A stretch of 64,000 nt of DNA from Jaapia argillacea MUCL 33604 (taxonomy: Eukaryota; Basidiomycota; Agaricomycetes; Jaapiales; Jaapiaceae), in assembly GCA_000697665.1 (NCBI GenBank), contig KL197709.1:3069459-3133458 (forward strand), given 5' to 3'. Position numbers and translations under genes: made by a program. Shown here piece by piece: positions 22,844-37,957 of the stretch (the stretch's first letter is position 1; each line of letters opens with the position of its first letter). The notes under the pieces are model-generated. The model searched no databases. It had not been told where the DNA came from and saw only the letters and a list, made by a program, of their open reading frames with translations.

Positions 22844-23425
22844 TGGAGAAAGGATGAGGGACCCAAGGATATGCGTAGCTATGAAGATAACGAGTAGCGC
22901 ATATATCGAGGCGCATATATGTAGCTGACGAATATACTTGGGCTATGTATGTCCACCGGAGCGCGCAATTGCGGATGGAGAGCGAGCGATAGGCGGCTGA
23001 CCTTGCGGCTGAAGTGCCAATCATTGGCCTCGTGCGTAGTACTTGGCGCTCGTCGACTTCTCGACTTACATACTTATCTGGCTAGCTCGCTTCCGCCTGT
23101 GCAAACCATCGTCGACAACTTGTCCCACGTCGCACGGTAGGCCATATCACAAAATACGCTGAAGTTACGGCGCCGACAGTCAATGATACGGACGTGGAGA
23201 ACAGCCGGTAAACTTTGAGCTGGAGTCGAGGGGACGCTGCCAAGCCACGTAAAGTAAATACAACCACTAGTTGAATTCGAGGTTGAAGACGTTATCTTAT
23301 CATAATTTGAATAAAATTTACCCCTTGCCTCGATCACATTTACATCAACACTGCTCTCGCCTTGGACACTCCTTAGTATATATTACCCCGCAATCTGCCC
23401 AGCATCGTTCCTGCCAACGACCAAC
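22844..23425. promoter_or_regulatory. Divergent promoter region between the membrane protein and FUR1
   Basis: The 582 bp lies between two divergent starts. A TATA-like TATATA lies at about 23375, about 50 bp before the FUR1 ATG. Several alternating ATAT stretches lie near 22900 on the other gene's side. No coding frame is supported. Confidence 0.4.
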
Positions 23426-24608
23426 ATGTCCGCGCTCAACGCCCCCACCTCCCAGAACTGTCCCGCATCCTTACCTCCCTCAGTCTTTACCTTGCCCCAA
23501 ACAGCTCAGCTCGAGGCTCTGTACACCATCATCCGGGACAAGGCCACCAGCAGAGGCGATTTCCTTTTCTACTCTGACCGCATCATCCGATTACTGGTAG
23601 AGGAAGGTCTCAACCACTTACCAGTCGTTCCCAAGACGGTCGAAACTCCTACCGTAAGCCTCACACGACCTTAAACCTACTTGGTGCGACAGTGTATTAA
23701 TAACGATTTCAACCCTTTGGGGTAATAGGGATCAACTTATGACGGTGTTGGGTTCGAGGGTAAGATCTGCGGGGTGTCGATCTTGAGAGCCGGCGAGGTC
23801 TGTCCCATCACCTTTTGATTGAGCGAGGGAGCGAAGCCTCAGGATCGTATCGGGTAGGCTATGGAGGCCGGACTACGAGAAGTCTGCCGGAGTGTTCGAA
23901 TTGGCAAGATCCTCATTCAAAGGGTACGTTTCGAACTATAGGGGAGCTTTCACATCAGTGACGGAATTTGCTACAGGACGAGGAAACCGCACAACCGAAG
24001 TTGTTTTACTCAAAGGTAAGCATACCTTTGAGGAGACCTGTATACCTGACGAGAGCCCTTGTCGCCCAAAGTTCCCCCCGGATATCGCATCTCGTTATGT
24101 CCTTCTCCTAGACCCCATGCTCGGTACGCTCACTCGCCTCAGTCTCCAATCGACTAAACTAACAGTATTTCTTGCTCCTCTTGCGATCCAGCAACTGGAG
24201 GCTCGGCCATTAAAGCAGTCGAAGTTCTCCAAGAGCACGGCGTCCCCGAGGATCGTATCATCTTCGTCAACTTGGTATTACTCTCTCGACCCCTACCAAG
24301 TATTCATGCCCTGACACATCGTCTTTTCCACTTCTGGCAGATTTCTTCCCCGGAAGGCCTGAGGAATTTCTGCTCGAAATTCCCTTTGACGCGAGTGGTA
24401 AGTCTCCCACCTTTTCTTGTACCGGCCACTGGACATTGATCCGCGTCGTGCGCTGGTAGATTACCGGGTGGATCGACAAGGGACTGAACGAGAAGGCCTA
24501 CATCATCCCCGGCCTCGGAGACTTTGGTGAAAGGAGGTACGCACTCAATCAGCCACAATCGACATATCTCTGAACTAATGTTAACGTGTATGCAGATATT
24601 GCATATAA
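23426..24608 (+). CDS. FUR1: Uracil phosphoribosyltransferase
   Basis: It salvages uracil with PRPP to give UMP, and in fungi it also activates 5-fluorouracil. Exon 1 gives MSALNAPTSQNCPASLPPSV and DKATSRGDFLFYSDRIIRLL. Later exons read GSTYDGVGFEGKICGVSILR-AGE, AMEAGLREVCRSVRIGKILI, YVLLLDPMLG and TGGSAIKAVEVLQEHGVPED. The LLDPMLxTGGSA element is the PRPP-binding loop. The last coding blocks are ISSPEGLRNFCSKFP, ITGWIDKGLNEKAYIIPGLG and DFGERRYCI. The final three codons lie behind a 50-nt intron (about 24538-24595). Eight or so short introns split the gene. Without the last intron the frame would run on to a different stop at about 24571, so the exact C-terminus depends on that splice. Confidence 0.95.
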
Positions 24609-26518
24609 GCGTTATACTCTCACCCCTCCCAAGGAACCGAACTTCACGACATCTCCTCTTTGGATTCTCATTTCCAGTTATCGGGATTCTCCAATTGTAT
24701 TTTCTTCTTTTCACACCAACCCCAGCAAGTATCGGACATGTCATCGCAATTCTATCTTCAATGAACCTTCGTTGACGTCGGGGCTAAGCCCATGGTTAAC
24801 TGAACGTCATTCAATTGTCTCCCTGGCCAAGATGAACCGCCCGAACATGTATGCTAACCGGTTAAGTGAACACATAGCATCGAAATCCCTCAAACATCGG
24901 AGTGACGCTTGTGCTATTGTCTCACAGCATCAGCGCAGTATTGCTCGGTGCAGGTCGTTTGTGCGGCCCTTTGGTCGGATGTGATTACCGTGTGCAAGTG
25001 GGCGTTTTGACGATGACCGCAGAAGGGATCTGCCTCCTTAATGATAGTAGGCTTCCTTCCGCGAAGGTAGGATCTGCATGGGATAAACTGATCACCCCAC
25101 TACGCTGTGGAAGCAGCGACGTCAACCCTCCAGCAGACATCTCTGCATTGCTTTTCCCATGTAAACTCTCTTCCGCATCGGTCATGATGATTTGAGTAAA
25201 CGTGGTAGAATTGGATGGTTTGGGTTCTCGAAGTCGAGGTACCATTGCAGCCTTTCCCCGGACTGTGATCTACGACAGATCGACATAGAATGAAGAAATC
25301 TCGAAGAAATCTCTGGACTGAAGAAATGTCCTGGGTGGTGAGGGACCGAAGAGCATCGGGGCCTCGAACTTCCACCTATTTTCTTCGGTCCGATGATCAC
25401 TCGTTCCTGCTAATTCCAAATGAGCCTCAGTCCGAGCGATCATAGCTCGGATAGGCCAATTCGTGACAGACAGGTAGTCCGAGGAGTGGCCACTGGCAAG
25501 TCCGAATCCCCGAAGGTATCGGAAATGTTGCGCGACAGAGGTCATCACGCGCACCCACTCAGAAGGACTCCTTTTGTTCAACCAACCCGCACTGGGAAGC
25601 TCGCCGGGTACAGACAAAGATGGATAGAGGCAGCGTTCCTGCCCCTGTGGCGGACAGCCTGTCAAACATGAACGTCAAGCAGGAAGGCGAGTGAATGCTG
25701 AACAGCTGTTGGTCTCCAGAGGGTCATAGCGTCAACTGAGGCGGTCCCAGGCCGATAGCTGGCCGCCGTAATGACGCCCGAGTCAAACGAGAGCGCCCTG
25801 AACGCTTGGATGGTCCTGAGTTCATTGGGTACGAGTCTCTGGATTCTTTCAAAGAAGCCTGTCGCGTGTAATGCAAATAATCACACCGTCCAGATGCGAA
25901 GGAAGAACAACAAGATGTCCCAAGCTGATTAGAGATGTCCACGGGATCCCATAGCTTATGATTCGGGACCAAGACGACTGGACGAGAGCAGGTGACAGAG
26001 AACCAGATTGCAAGGGTCGCCTTATAGCAGGAGCAGAAGGCTACCGATGGAAGATAGAGAAGATCGATACGCACCGGAACACAGCGCGTCTATCTTGATG
26101 ATAGCGAGTATAATCGCACAATCGCCGCGAATACTGGCTCCTCAGTCTCTGTATGCTGCGAAAGCAAGAATACAACATGTTGCGAGAATAACTGTTGACG
26201 AAAAGAGTGGGATATCAGTGATGTATTCTGGTTCTCATGATGGCAGTGCTGGAATACAAGAAGTCCTGGGGGTGATAGCAGGACAGAAACTGGCGGTGCC
26301 GACATGCAGTGGAATTTTGTTTTGATTTTGGACTCTCACAGTCGTGGATTGAGCAGAGGAGGATATGGACCCACGTGTGAAACGGGGACCCTTTACGAGC
26401 CTTTACGTTTCAGCTTATAATCGTTCTCTCTGTTTCTCATTTCTTACTTATCGTTCCACGTCGCCAGCGCTGTTCATCGTCCCGCTTTTATTCCTCTTTT
26501 CTTTCCATTTTCACCATC
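24609..26518. other. Gene-poor gap with possible F-box-like debris
   Basis: The gap is 1.9 kb with no convincing gene. On the minus strand about 25270-25620 encodes SPSEWVRVMTSVAQHFRYLR and nearby text that resembles the middle of Agaricomycete F-box/LRR proteins (the EWxRxMxYA region). No F-box or contiguous gene surrounds it. The last 150 bp before 26519 is pyrimidine-rich and presumably carries the NEP1 promoter. Confidence 0.35.
25270..25665 (-). pseudogene. Possible fragment of an F-box/LRR-type protein gene
   Basis: The frame encodes PSEWVRVMTSVAQHFRYLRG, a segment like that following the F-box in many Agaricomycete F-box proteins. The flanking sequence on the minus strand offers neither the F-box upstream nor the leucine-rich part downstream in a splicable arrangement. 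It is either a decayed gene copy or chance similarity. Confidence 0.25.
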
Positions 26519-27992
26519 ATGTCCGTCGATGCCATCGCTGTTCCCGCACGTCGCCGTCGCCACTCGGGTTCCACAGCTGCCGAGTTAAATTTGCTTCATC
26601 ATTCATTCGCAAATCGTCGCCAATCATCCACCACCATCCTTCCTCCTCCCCGACCAAAATCGACCCCAGTTGACGAGCCTCCTCTTCAAAGACTCAGAAG
26701 GAGCAATTCTGATACCGAAGAGTCGGATTCGGAAAAGAAGACTACAAACGGGCGGATGCAAGTTGATTACGAAGACGACCTCGCCAGCACGAGTGGAAGC
26801 GAATCGGGCCAATCTCAAACCACCCCCGAAAATACTGCCGCTGCACCTGTAGCAGATCGACCAACGAAACCTCTGCCAGCAAAAGCACGAAAAATGGCGA
26901 CCAACAGCCCACTCCCCATGCCCGCCAATCCTCACATGCTCCCCGTCCAACACCACGTTGCCAAAGGAGGAATCGCTTCAAACCAGCGAAAACTCTATGT
27001 GATCTTGGAACAAGCATGTCTGGAGGCGTACCGCGTCAGCACTGTCAGCAAGGGCAAGGGCGGCAGAGGAGAGGAGGGCGTCAAGTATGCCTTGTTGAAT
27101 TGCGACGACCATCAGGGTATTTTGGCGAAAATGAACAGGGATATTGCGGATGCTCGACCGGACATCACACATCAGGTGCGTATTTTCTTGTGAATTTTCC
27201 GCAAATTTTCCATTAATGGACCGCTCTCCCAGTGTCTCTTGACTCTGTTAGATTCCCCTTTGAACAAGGCTGGGCTTCTTCAGATCTATATCCACACAGC
27301 AAAAGGTGTTTTAATCGAGGTTAACCCCCATGTCCGAATTCCTCGGACTTTCAAGCGTTTCAGCGGGTTAATGGGTCAGTACATTTCCTTACCAGTCGGA
27401 CTTGACTAACATTCTAGTTTAGTGCAACTGCTGCACAAACTTTCCATTCGAGGAGTGAATGGACCGGAGAAGCTGCTCAAGGTCATCAAAGTACGCTGAT
27501 CATTCCTGTTTCCGAGCTAGCTCTGACCAGTTTTCAGAATCCTGTCTCAGATCACCTCCCACCGAACACGGTCAAGCTGAGTATGTCCCTCTCTAATCTG
27601 GTTTCATGAAACCCAATTTGATTAGACTTCATTCCATCAGCGCTGTCGGGAGATGCCCCCATCGTTCGGTTATCGAAGTTCCTCCCGGCTCTACCGGAGA
27701 CACACTCAATAGCCATCTTCGTCGGAGCCATGGCGCGGGGCAAAGATGACTTTGCGGACGGCATGATTGACCAAAAGATCAGTGTCAGCAACTATCCCCT
27801 CAGTGCGTCCGTCGCGTGTGGAAAGGTTCGTCATCGTCTCTGCGTTCCCTTCTCCTGTTGCCTTCGGCGGATTCGGTGTTCAGAGATCGCCGGATTTCTT
27901 CCTCTTCATTTCGATATCTTCGTTCTTGAATCTCACGCTGACTCGGATCACAGTTTTGCTGTGCCTTGGAAGAGATGTGGGACATCGTATGA
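26519..27992 (+). CDS. EMG1: NEP1/EMG1, rRNA pseudouridine N1-methyltransferase
   Basis: It methylates a pseudouridine of 18S rRNA (site of the m1acp3Y modification) and is needed for 40S assembly in the nucleolus. The first exon has about 155 residues of disordered, basic and Ser-rich sequence that yeast Nep1 lacks, then the SPOUT domain starts at [19 protein letters not shown]. Later blocks are [80 protein letters not shown] and the SAM-knot end [16 protein letters not shown]. The last exon, after a long intron from about 27826, gives [12 protein letters not shown] and a stop at 27990. Four or five introns are present. The start is the only ATG before the basic run. Confidence 0.93.
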
Positions 27993-28673
27993 GAAGGAAC
28001 TCACCCTTCTCTATCGCCCCCATCCCACGTTTCCGCCCATACCCCTTCCCACCGGGCTTCATCGTCCACGACCATCCTTTCGGCACTTTTGGGTTAATAT
28101 TGCGGTATACTAGCGCTGCGCGTCGTTGAACATCTCCTCATGTTCACGATCAAAACCATCAAACCACACACTTTCCTTTGCACCTGCATTTTTCTTTGCT
28201 TTTCTCGTGGGTTACACTTCCCTTCGTTTCTCACGTTGCATTCAACCTGCACAATGACCTCATTCGTTAATGACCGCTCCACGACCCCACCACCTTACCA
28301 TCACCACCTCACCGTCACCTCGTTTGGCGACGGTGTTACTCGTACGCAATCAACTTGCGTTATATAACTCGTACCATGGTACGTTTGCCTTCAGATGTAT
28401 GAGTCCACTGTACGTTGCGAGCTGCACTATGTAATAGTACTAGATGTAGAAAAATGAGACGTTATTGGGTTGAAACATGGGTCCATATGTTATCATGGAA
28501 CATGAGTGGAGCATGTGTGTGAGGGCTGCTTATGGTACAAGAACTAGGTCATAAGTGATCGATTGCACCTGAATTGGCGCGCTGGCACTCAAAAGCTTGG
28601 CTTCAGGAGTCGGTCCACCTTATTCGGTTTCGTTCTACTTTAGCTCCCTCACCTCCAACTACTGCTCTCCATC
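27993..28673. other. Intergenic region between NEP1 and SEC14
   Basis: The 681 bp has no supported gene. It should hold the NEP1 terminator and the SEC14 promoter. A pyrimidine-rich run precedes 28674 (CTCCCTCACCTCC at about 28642), typical of transcription start regions. Confidence 0.4.
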
Positions 28674-29803
28674 ATGTCTCAACAAGCTAGTGCAAGTCCA
28701 TTGCCCGAGGGTATTACGGATCCCAACTACAAGCCCCTTCCCGGTAGACTCGGCAATTTGACTGTTCCTCAGCAGCATGCGCTAGATACGCTGAAGAAGG
28801 AAGTAGAGGCGGATGGAAAGTTTGTTCCAGAGAGGATGGACGATGCGACATTGCTCAGGTATGCCATCCCTTTTGGATCTTTATTTGATCGTCCCTTGAT
28901 GCTCGATGTATGACGATGGGATGGCTGATTGACTGCACACGATCATTTATTGACTTTTTGCCCTCCCCTTTCACAGATTTTTACGAGCCAGGAAGTTCGA
29001 TGTCCCGAAGACGAAGCTCATGCTGTATAATGCTGAGCAGTGGAGAAAGGATTATGGAGTAGATGATATCATACAGTGCGTATCCCAACCTCTTCTCCAG
29101 CTGTGCACCCGACATCAGAACCAACAAATTTCCTCCTTATAGGAACTTTGATTTCAAGGAGAAAGCGGAAGTAGACAAATACTATCCCCAGTTCTACCAC
29201 AAAATGGACAAGGTACGTTCCCAACATCTATTGCACAAACGCATATCACTCATGTATCGAACGATCTACCAGGATGGACGGCCAATATACATCGAAAGAC
29301 TCGGCAAACTCGATTTCAAAGCTCTCTACGCTTGCACCACCCAAGATCGCCAACTTAAACGTCTCGTCTACGAATACGAGAAGTTCCTCTCGGAGCGTCT
29401 CCCCGCCTGCTCAGCTGCGGTCGGCCATCCAGTTGAGACCTCCTGCACCATCCTCGATCTCTACAACGTCTCCCTCTCCAACTTCTACCGCGTTAAGGAC
29501 TACGTCAGTCAAGCCTCCTCCATCGGTCAGGATCGCTACCCAGAAACCATGGGTAAATTCTACATCATCAACGCCCCCTGGGCTTTCTCGGCGGTGTGGG
29601 CGGCTATCAAGCCTTGGTTGGATGAGGTGACTGTATCAAAGATCGCGATCCTGGGGAGCAATTACAAGGACACGCTCTTGCAGCAGATCCCTATCGAGAA
29701 TTTGCCCAAGGATCTTGGTGGCCAGTGTGACTGTCCCGGAGGATGCTCCATGAGCGATGTCGGACCATGGAACCCGCAGGGCGACGTTAATGGGAGTGCT
29801 TAG
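28674..29803 (+). CDS. SEC14: SEC14, phosphatidylinositol/phosphatidylcholine transfer protein
   Basis: It exchanges PI and PC and keeps Golgi lipid signalling balanced for vesicle budding. The CRAL-TRIO N-terminal helices are in exon 1 and 2 ([37 protein letters not shown]). Exon 3 reads [20 protein letters not shown]. The lipid-binding domain includes [59 protein letters not shown] and the end [20 protein letters not shown]. Lengths and spacing match yeast Sec14 (about 300 aa) with few extra residues. Three introns are present. The third (29213-29272) is 60 nt and stop-free in frame, so an unspliced message would still read through. It is convergent with the first actin gene. Confidence 0.95.
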
Positions 29804-30174
29804 ATCACGGTAGAGATAGCTTGCATCGATTTTCTTCTTCACGTATTGGACTATCACCCACGTTACGCTAATATCAGCTGTACGAACTGAGATACCACTT
29901 GGATACTACCATCTGATAACACTTTGGGAAAGAGACTGATGAAACAGCGTGCACGCGTCAGCTTCAACTCTCATTCTAGGTCATGAATATGCTTTCATTT
30001 CTTCTTGTAACGAACATCCACATCTGTAGGGGAAGAGAAGAACAGGACTAGTAACGTGTAGATAGAACCGAAGGGACATGAAACGTCGAAAGCGGGCGTA
30101 GGATAACGTAAAGAGTAAGGCCAAACATCCAAGGTCGACAAGCGACATCGACAGTCCAGATGAATCTAAACATC
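29804..30174. terminator. Convergent 3' region of SEC14 and actin copy 1
   Basis: The 371 bp lies between two converging stops and must contain both poly(A) regions. No frame is supported. AT-rich words suited to 3' end formation are present around 29830-29870. Confidence 0.35.
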
Positions 30175-31631
<1,457 letters not shown>

Positions 31632-33080
31632 TTTGGCTGATTATTCGTGAATGAAGAAAGAAAAAGTAGAGTGTAGATGGGAGAGAGGGAAGAGCTGATT
31701 GACCAGGTATTTATATGGTGTTGATTGTGATACGGGGCGATGCGTGATTCCGCAGCAGCGTAAAGATAAAACGGGACAAGAGAAACGTCAGTACTGCTGG
31801 CTATGAACTGCAGCGTCGACGCCGCAGACGACGACGACGAGGCCCGTCACTTACCTGGATAATATCGCTCGACGATGTGGAGATGGGCAAAGGGTCGCGG
31901 TCAGGAGCAGTTGGTTATCCGATGGTTATTTATTTAGGGCAGGACCCGCTTCTGGTCCATCACAGGTCTGCACAACAGTCCATCGTAGACCAAAGTGGCA
32001 GATTGGCCCGTGCATCCTCCTGTCCTGAACCAGATCCTGAATATTAGGGAGCATCACCTTGAGTCCTGTCCATTTATCTGACGAGCCCTGGCATCTCTCA
32101 TTGGTGACATGGTCCTATGTTCTGAAATCGCTGCTGCTTCTTCACACCATAGGCACCGCTTCACGGAATCCTCACACGATGAGTTTCTGCCATGAATTCT
32201 ACTCATCTCACAACTGCAACTGCATGGGGATCGTCAGTCTTTCTCGGGAATCATAAAGTTTAACTACCCGACGCCCCTGTCAACACCTTTCAAGTTAGAA
32301 CCCCTTTCTCCAAATCGGGCTTCCTGAGGAAACTGTCTGCCAACCCTTCCAGCGCAGAACTGGTCAGATTCGCCGTCTCAACATCCGGCATGTCTTGGCT
32401 ACGAAACTGTCATCCTAACTCACGAGGTATGTATGATTGCGTCCTGCAGTTCTCAAGGTTTCTATCGTCCATCAGTTTCGCTGTGAAGGTGCATCGCCCC
32501 GTTGACTTCGGGTGCTGTGGAATGATCACTAAACGTTTTCGAGCTTCAGTCAGCCGTGGCTATGATTGGGCGATACATATCCAGTGTCGACGCACCACGG
32601 CCCGTCCACAAAGTAAAGCTTGGCAGGGAGATCTCCATGCCACCTTTTGCTTTGCTAGCCTGCTCATGCGAGACTCGAACCAAGGTGTCTCTCCGATTTG
32701 GAGGCTCCTCGATCATCGAAAAGGAAATACTCTCGATGCGCGCAATGCGGGTTGAATCGCTTGCGCTGCTGGGGCGATGAAAGACATCAACAGTTCTCAT
32801 CAACATTTTTATATTTCAATACCGACAAACAACCTGTGCACTCTCCAACCGTCCTCAGAATACAATAGCATCAAATACTATGGAAGGAAGCAGAATTGCA
32901 AGAAGCAAAAACAAGGGTAGTCTGCAACAACATAGGCTCAATGTCACCTCCGCCCTCCAAACCGGTCAAAAAAGTAACGCAAAAGTAAAAGACTGGGGGC
33001 GAAAACGACGGGCATAACTAAAGATAAGTAAAAGGACAACGACCGAAACAATACATTCTGAACAAATAATAACGGGACAC
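31632..33080. other. Intergenic between the two actin genes (1.45 kb)
   Basis: There is no supported gene. It contains the copy 1 promoter (TATAAA at 31710-31715, long pyrimidine-rich tracts on the sense strand at about 31650-31690) and the copy 2 3' region near 33080. The short open frames at 32390-32800 on both strands have no recognisable features. Confidence 0.45.
31710..31715 (-). promoter_or_regulatory. TATA box of actin copy 1
   Basis: TATAAA on the minus strand, about 80 nt before the start codon at 31631. It is followed by a pyrimidine-rich run on the same strand. The position suits a highly expressed fungal gene. Confidence 0.6.
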
Positions 33081-34564
<1,484 letters not shown>

Positions 34565-35518
34565 ATTCATTGATTAGTGGTGATTGAGTGAGAACAGAGG
34601 TGATTGTACGATGTAGATTGGTTAGTTGAAGGCCTTACTGGCGGGCCTTTTATACCGATTCAGAGTTGACTCCATTGTTGAGCGACGTAGTCCTTGCGAC
34701 ACATAGTGAGAACTTCCAAGCTCCCAAGAGCCAAGTGAAACATGAACAAGGAGGAGTGGTTGTCCAAACTGTGCCGCAGCTCTGTGGATTGGCAGTATTT
34801 CCAGACAAATGACCAGCCCTCTTGGCATCCCGCCGTTGACGACGTCCTTGGCCACCATGGTGCGCAGGCTTCGAGTCAAGACTGCTAAAGATAAAGATAG
34901 CAAGTCGTATGTAGAGGGCCGGTCGGGAAGGCGTGGTCGACAACTGCGGCGCAACCTCCTTCTGAAGATGTCTTGGCTCGGATTGCGGATTGGTGGTCTA
35001 TGAGATGGCGGGTCTGCGTCGAGGTCTCAGAAGCTGATATTGGCGAAGACAATGATTGTCACTGATATTCACCCTGGATGGACCACGAAGAGTATCGGAG
35101 ATTTGGTGTCTCGTACGAAGTTGATGGCAAGTACTATGCCTTGAGTCCTTCTGTATTCCAACTCTACTTGTGACTGGATCATTGTATTGCGTTTTGTAAG
35201 AGCCCTGAAGGGGTGTCCAGCATAGAGAGTCGGAGAAACGGAACATCGAGGGGAGACTGGCAAACTCGATAGCAAAGTAGAGACCAAGACGTCACGTATC
35301 ACGTGAGGCCGTCACACATTTGTCACACATGCTCATTTCACACTGTATTTTTGAGGATGTCGCGAAACGATGTACAATTACATTCACCTGGCCCCCATTC
35401 AACTACTTATCCCTACACACAATTCCCAAAGCCGCTGTATTATATTAATGATCATCGATCATCGTCAACACGATAGAAAATGCATGGTATGTCGTGAATC
35501 TCATAAGTCATGGTCATC
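34565..35518. other. Intergenic between actin copy 2 and the sugar transporter
   Basis: The 954 bp has no supported gene. It contains the copy 2 promoter with its TATA box (34647-34654) and the 3' region of the transporter. A palindrome CACGTATCACGTG lies at about 35291-35303, holding an E-box-like CACGTG-type half. Confidence 0.4.
34647..34654 (-). promoter_or_regulatory. TATA box of actin copy 2
   Basis: TATAAAAG on the minus strand, about 83 nt before the likely start codon. The matching spacing in both actin copies supports both promoters being functional. Confidence 0.6.
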
Positions 35519-37957
35519 TCAAACCGATCCCTTCTCCGACAACTCCATGGTCTCCGTCGGATTATCCTCCTTCTCTTTCACAGCAGCTCTCTTGCGATGT
35601 TCGGCCTCCACAGCGGCAAGATCAGCCTCCCCACCATACTTCGAGGCAAAGTAGAAATCCATCTCTTCTAGTGTCTTACCCCGTGTCTCTGGAGCTAGGA
35701 ACCAGAATATGGGAATCATAACCACGTTGAAGACGGCGAGGATGATGTAGTATTCTGGGAAAGACATGAGAATAGACGGCATCAGGAATCTGAGATTGAA
35801 GGGAATGAGAATTCGCCAAACACGCACTGTATCCGATCTGATAGAAGTGATGGAACCGAAGTTAGCATCGGAGATTGGGAATCAAAAGTAGCGATCAAAA
35901 CTAACGTTCTCAATCGCCGATGGGGTCCATTCGACCACGACGAAGTTGAAGAACCTGGCGGGTATGATCAGTCCTGGGAAGCAACATCCCGACCCCTCCC
36001 GTACTCACCACACCCAGATACCAGCGAATCCCAATCCTGGCGGAAAACACAATACAAAAGGTCTTCAATTTCCATCGGCGGCGTGAAGAAAACCCGGGCT
36101 TTCTCACCTTCAGCTCTTATCCTCAGAGGTAATACTTCCGCGCCGTAACACCATGATGTCGCTAGCCAACACATACTGCGGCACGAGGATGTTGAGCAAA
36201 CCGTGAACAAAGAGCACACAAACGGGGAAATGCGTCACCTATAAGTAGCGAAGAACACGAAAATGAATGCGACAATGGTTCCACCAAACGCTTTGGAGCC
36301 TTCCGGAGCGGTAGGAATTAGTGCGGCGATAATAATCCAACATGTAGCCTAGTGAAATGAGAAGTGGAAGGTCATTTCATGCATGGGGATGGCAGCCAAT
36401 TGAGTTCATTCACCTGAATGGCACAACCAATGACGAAGAGGTTTATGCGACCCAATTTGTCGATAAGGACAATCGTCGGCAGGGTGAAGATGAAGGACAC
36501 CACAGAGAAAAAGCCCTGTGAGAGTCACAAAAAAATGAAATCCCGTTCTCTGAGGGGGATAATTCCGAGTAGCGTACCCCGACCAAGACTAGAGCACAAT
36601 TTGATCAACATCAACGCAACCATCAGAATGTTAAAGTACGTACGACTGCCGTGACGATCAAGCTTGAGGTAAGTCTGAAGCAATGTCGGAACATAGTATG
36701 TAATCCTGAGGGTTAAGCATCCGTGAAAACCGCCCGAACTCCCGATAGAATGAAATCCGACGTACGCGTTAACACCTGTGGCTTGTTGTCCAACAGCTAC
36801 TAAGCACGCTAATCCAACACGGCGTAGATTTTGCGTGGGTCCACTGGTGAACAGTTGAGCATAGCGATTCTTGACGCTACCCCGTTCCTCGAGTTCTTCC
36901 GCCTCTGCGAAAGGTATCAGATATCGAGGCATCATGTGACAAGAGAGGCATATGAACCAATCATATCGAGCATCTGAGATTTCACTTCAGGGGTGTCCTT
37001 TGTAGCGCCGTTGCCCAGAAGTCGAATGACCACCTCTTCGGCTTCAGCAATCCTCCCCTTTGTCACGAGCCACCGGGGTGATTCCGGCAGGATCGCGCAA
37101 AAGATGAAACTAAATATCACGAAGACGATTTGGAAGGCGAGAGGGAAGGCGAAGGCGAAGGTAGAATTTGAATTTGACTGCGAATAGTTGATCCACTGAG
37201 ATGGGAGGGTGCCTTAGCAAAGCAGAGATATGTGAGATGGCAAAGGAATGGCTGACTTGAGCAAGGAATAAGCCCATGGCAGCGAAACAAATCTCAATGG
37301 CCATATGGGCACCACGAGTAGAAGCTGGCGTGCATTCCGCGAGGTAAGTTGGAACTGTTGATGTCTAATGCAGCTGAGTATCTCCATCAACTTCAAGATA
37401 ATAAAATGTCTGACCTGTGTCCCAACTCCTAAACCTGTTACGATACTGGAACAGGGATCAGGTCAACGAAGACAAGGTGCTGCAACAAGGTCATTACCGT
37501 CCCGCCATTAACTGGCCCAGAGTCTTGCTCGTCGCCTGAAGAATAGCACCAATAACGACAAGAACGCTATAAGAAGGTGAACAGGGTGTTGAACCCTTCA
37601 TGGCAGTATATCTCACCATCCGACTTGAATTGTTTTTCTCCTCCCAAGCAAATCACCCACACAAAGAGCCAGGATGGCCCCTGCAGCTCCGCCAATATCG
37701 AAGAGGGCGCTGGTAGTGCCAATCGTAGAAGCGTCGGGAGGCGTTTCGGGATTTTTACCAAACGTCGTGAGGAAGTAGTGGGAGACGATGGTACCCGAGA
37801 ATACGCCCTGATCATAACCTGACACAAGGTTCGAGAGTCAGAAGGTGGGACCACCCAACGTGAATTGACCGTGCATACCAAAGGCTGTGAAACCCGCACT
37901 GGCTGTTGCAGTGATCATATACACAAGGGGCTTACCCGTTGGCAAGAAGGAAGCCAT
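35519..37957 (-). CDS. MFS sugar transporter (hexose/sugar porter family)
   Basis: This is a proton-coupled or facilitative sugar carrier of the plasma membrane. The start MASFLPTGKPLVYMITATAS leads into TM1 and the family motif GYDQGVFSGTIVSHYFLTTF. Then come VGDLLGRRKTIQVGW (cytosolic loop 2-3 motif), AECTPASTRGAHMAIEIC, the ILPESPRWLVTKGRIAEAEE signature and GQQATGVNAITYYVPTLLQT. It ends with FWFLAPETRGKTLEEMDFYF and a charged tail. Twelve membrane segments are expected and most are visible. The gene is cut by roughly ten introns of about 50 nt, including several small exons at 35830-36300. It resembles the quinate/hexose porter group, but substrate is not predictable. It lies between intergenic gaps of 0.95 and 2.5 kb. 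Confidence 0.88.

Noticed and set aside
24985-25245. 86-codon minus-strand frame as a small gene
   Set aside because: Composition is unstructured and no initiation or splice context supports it. It lies in the gene-poor gap with F-box-like debris.
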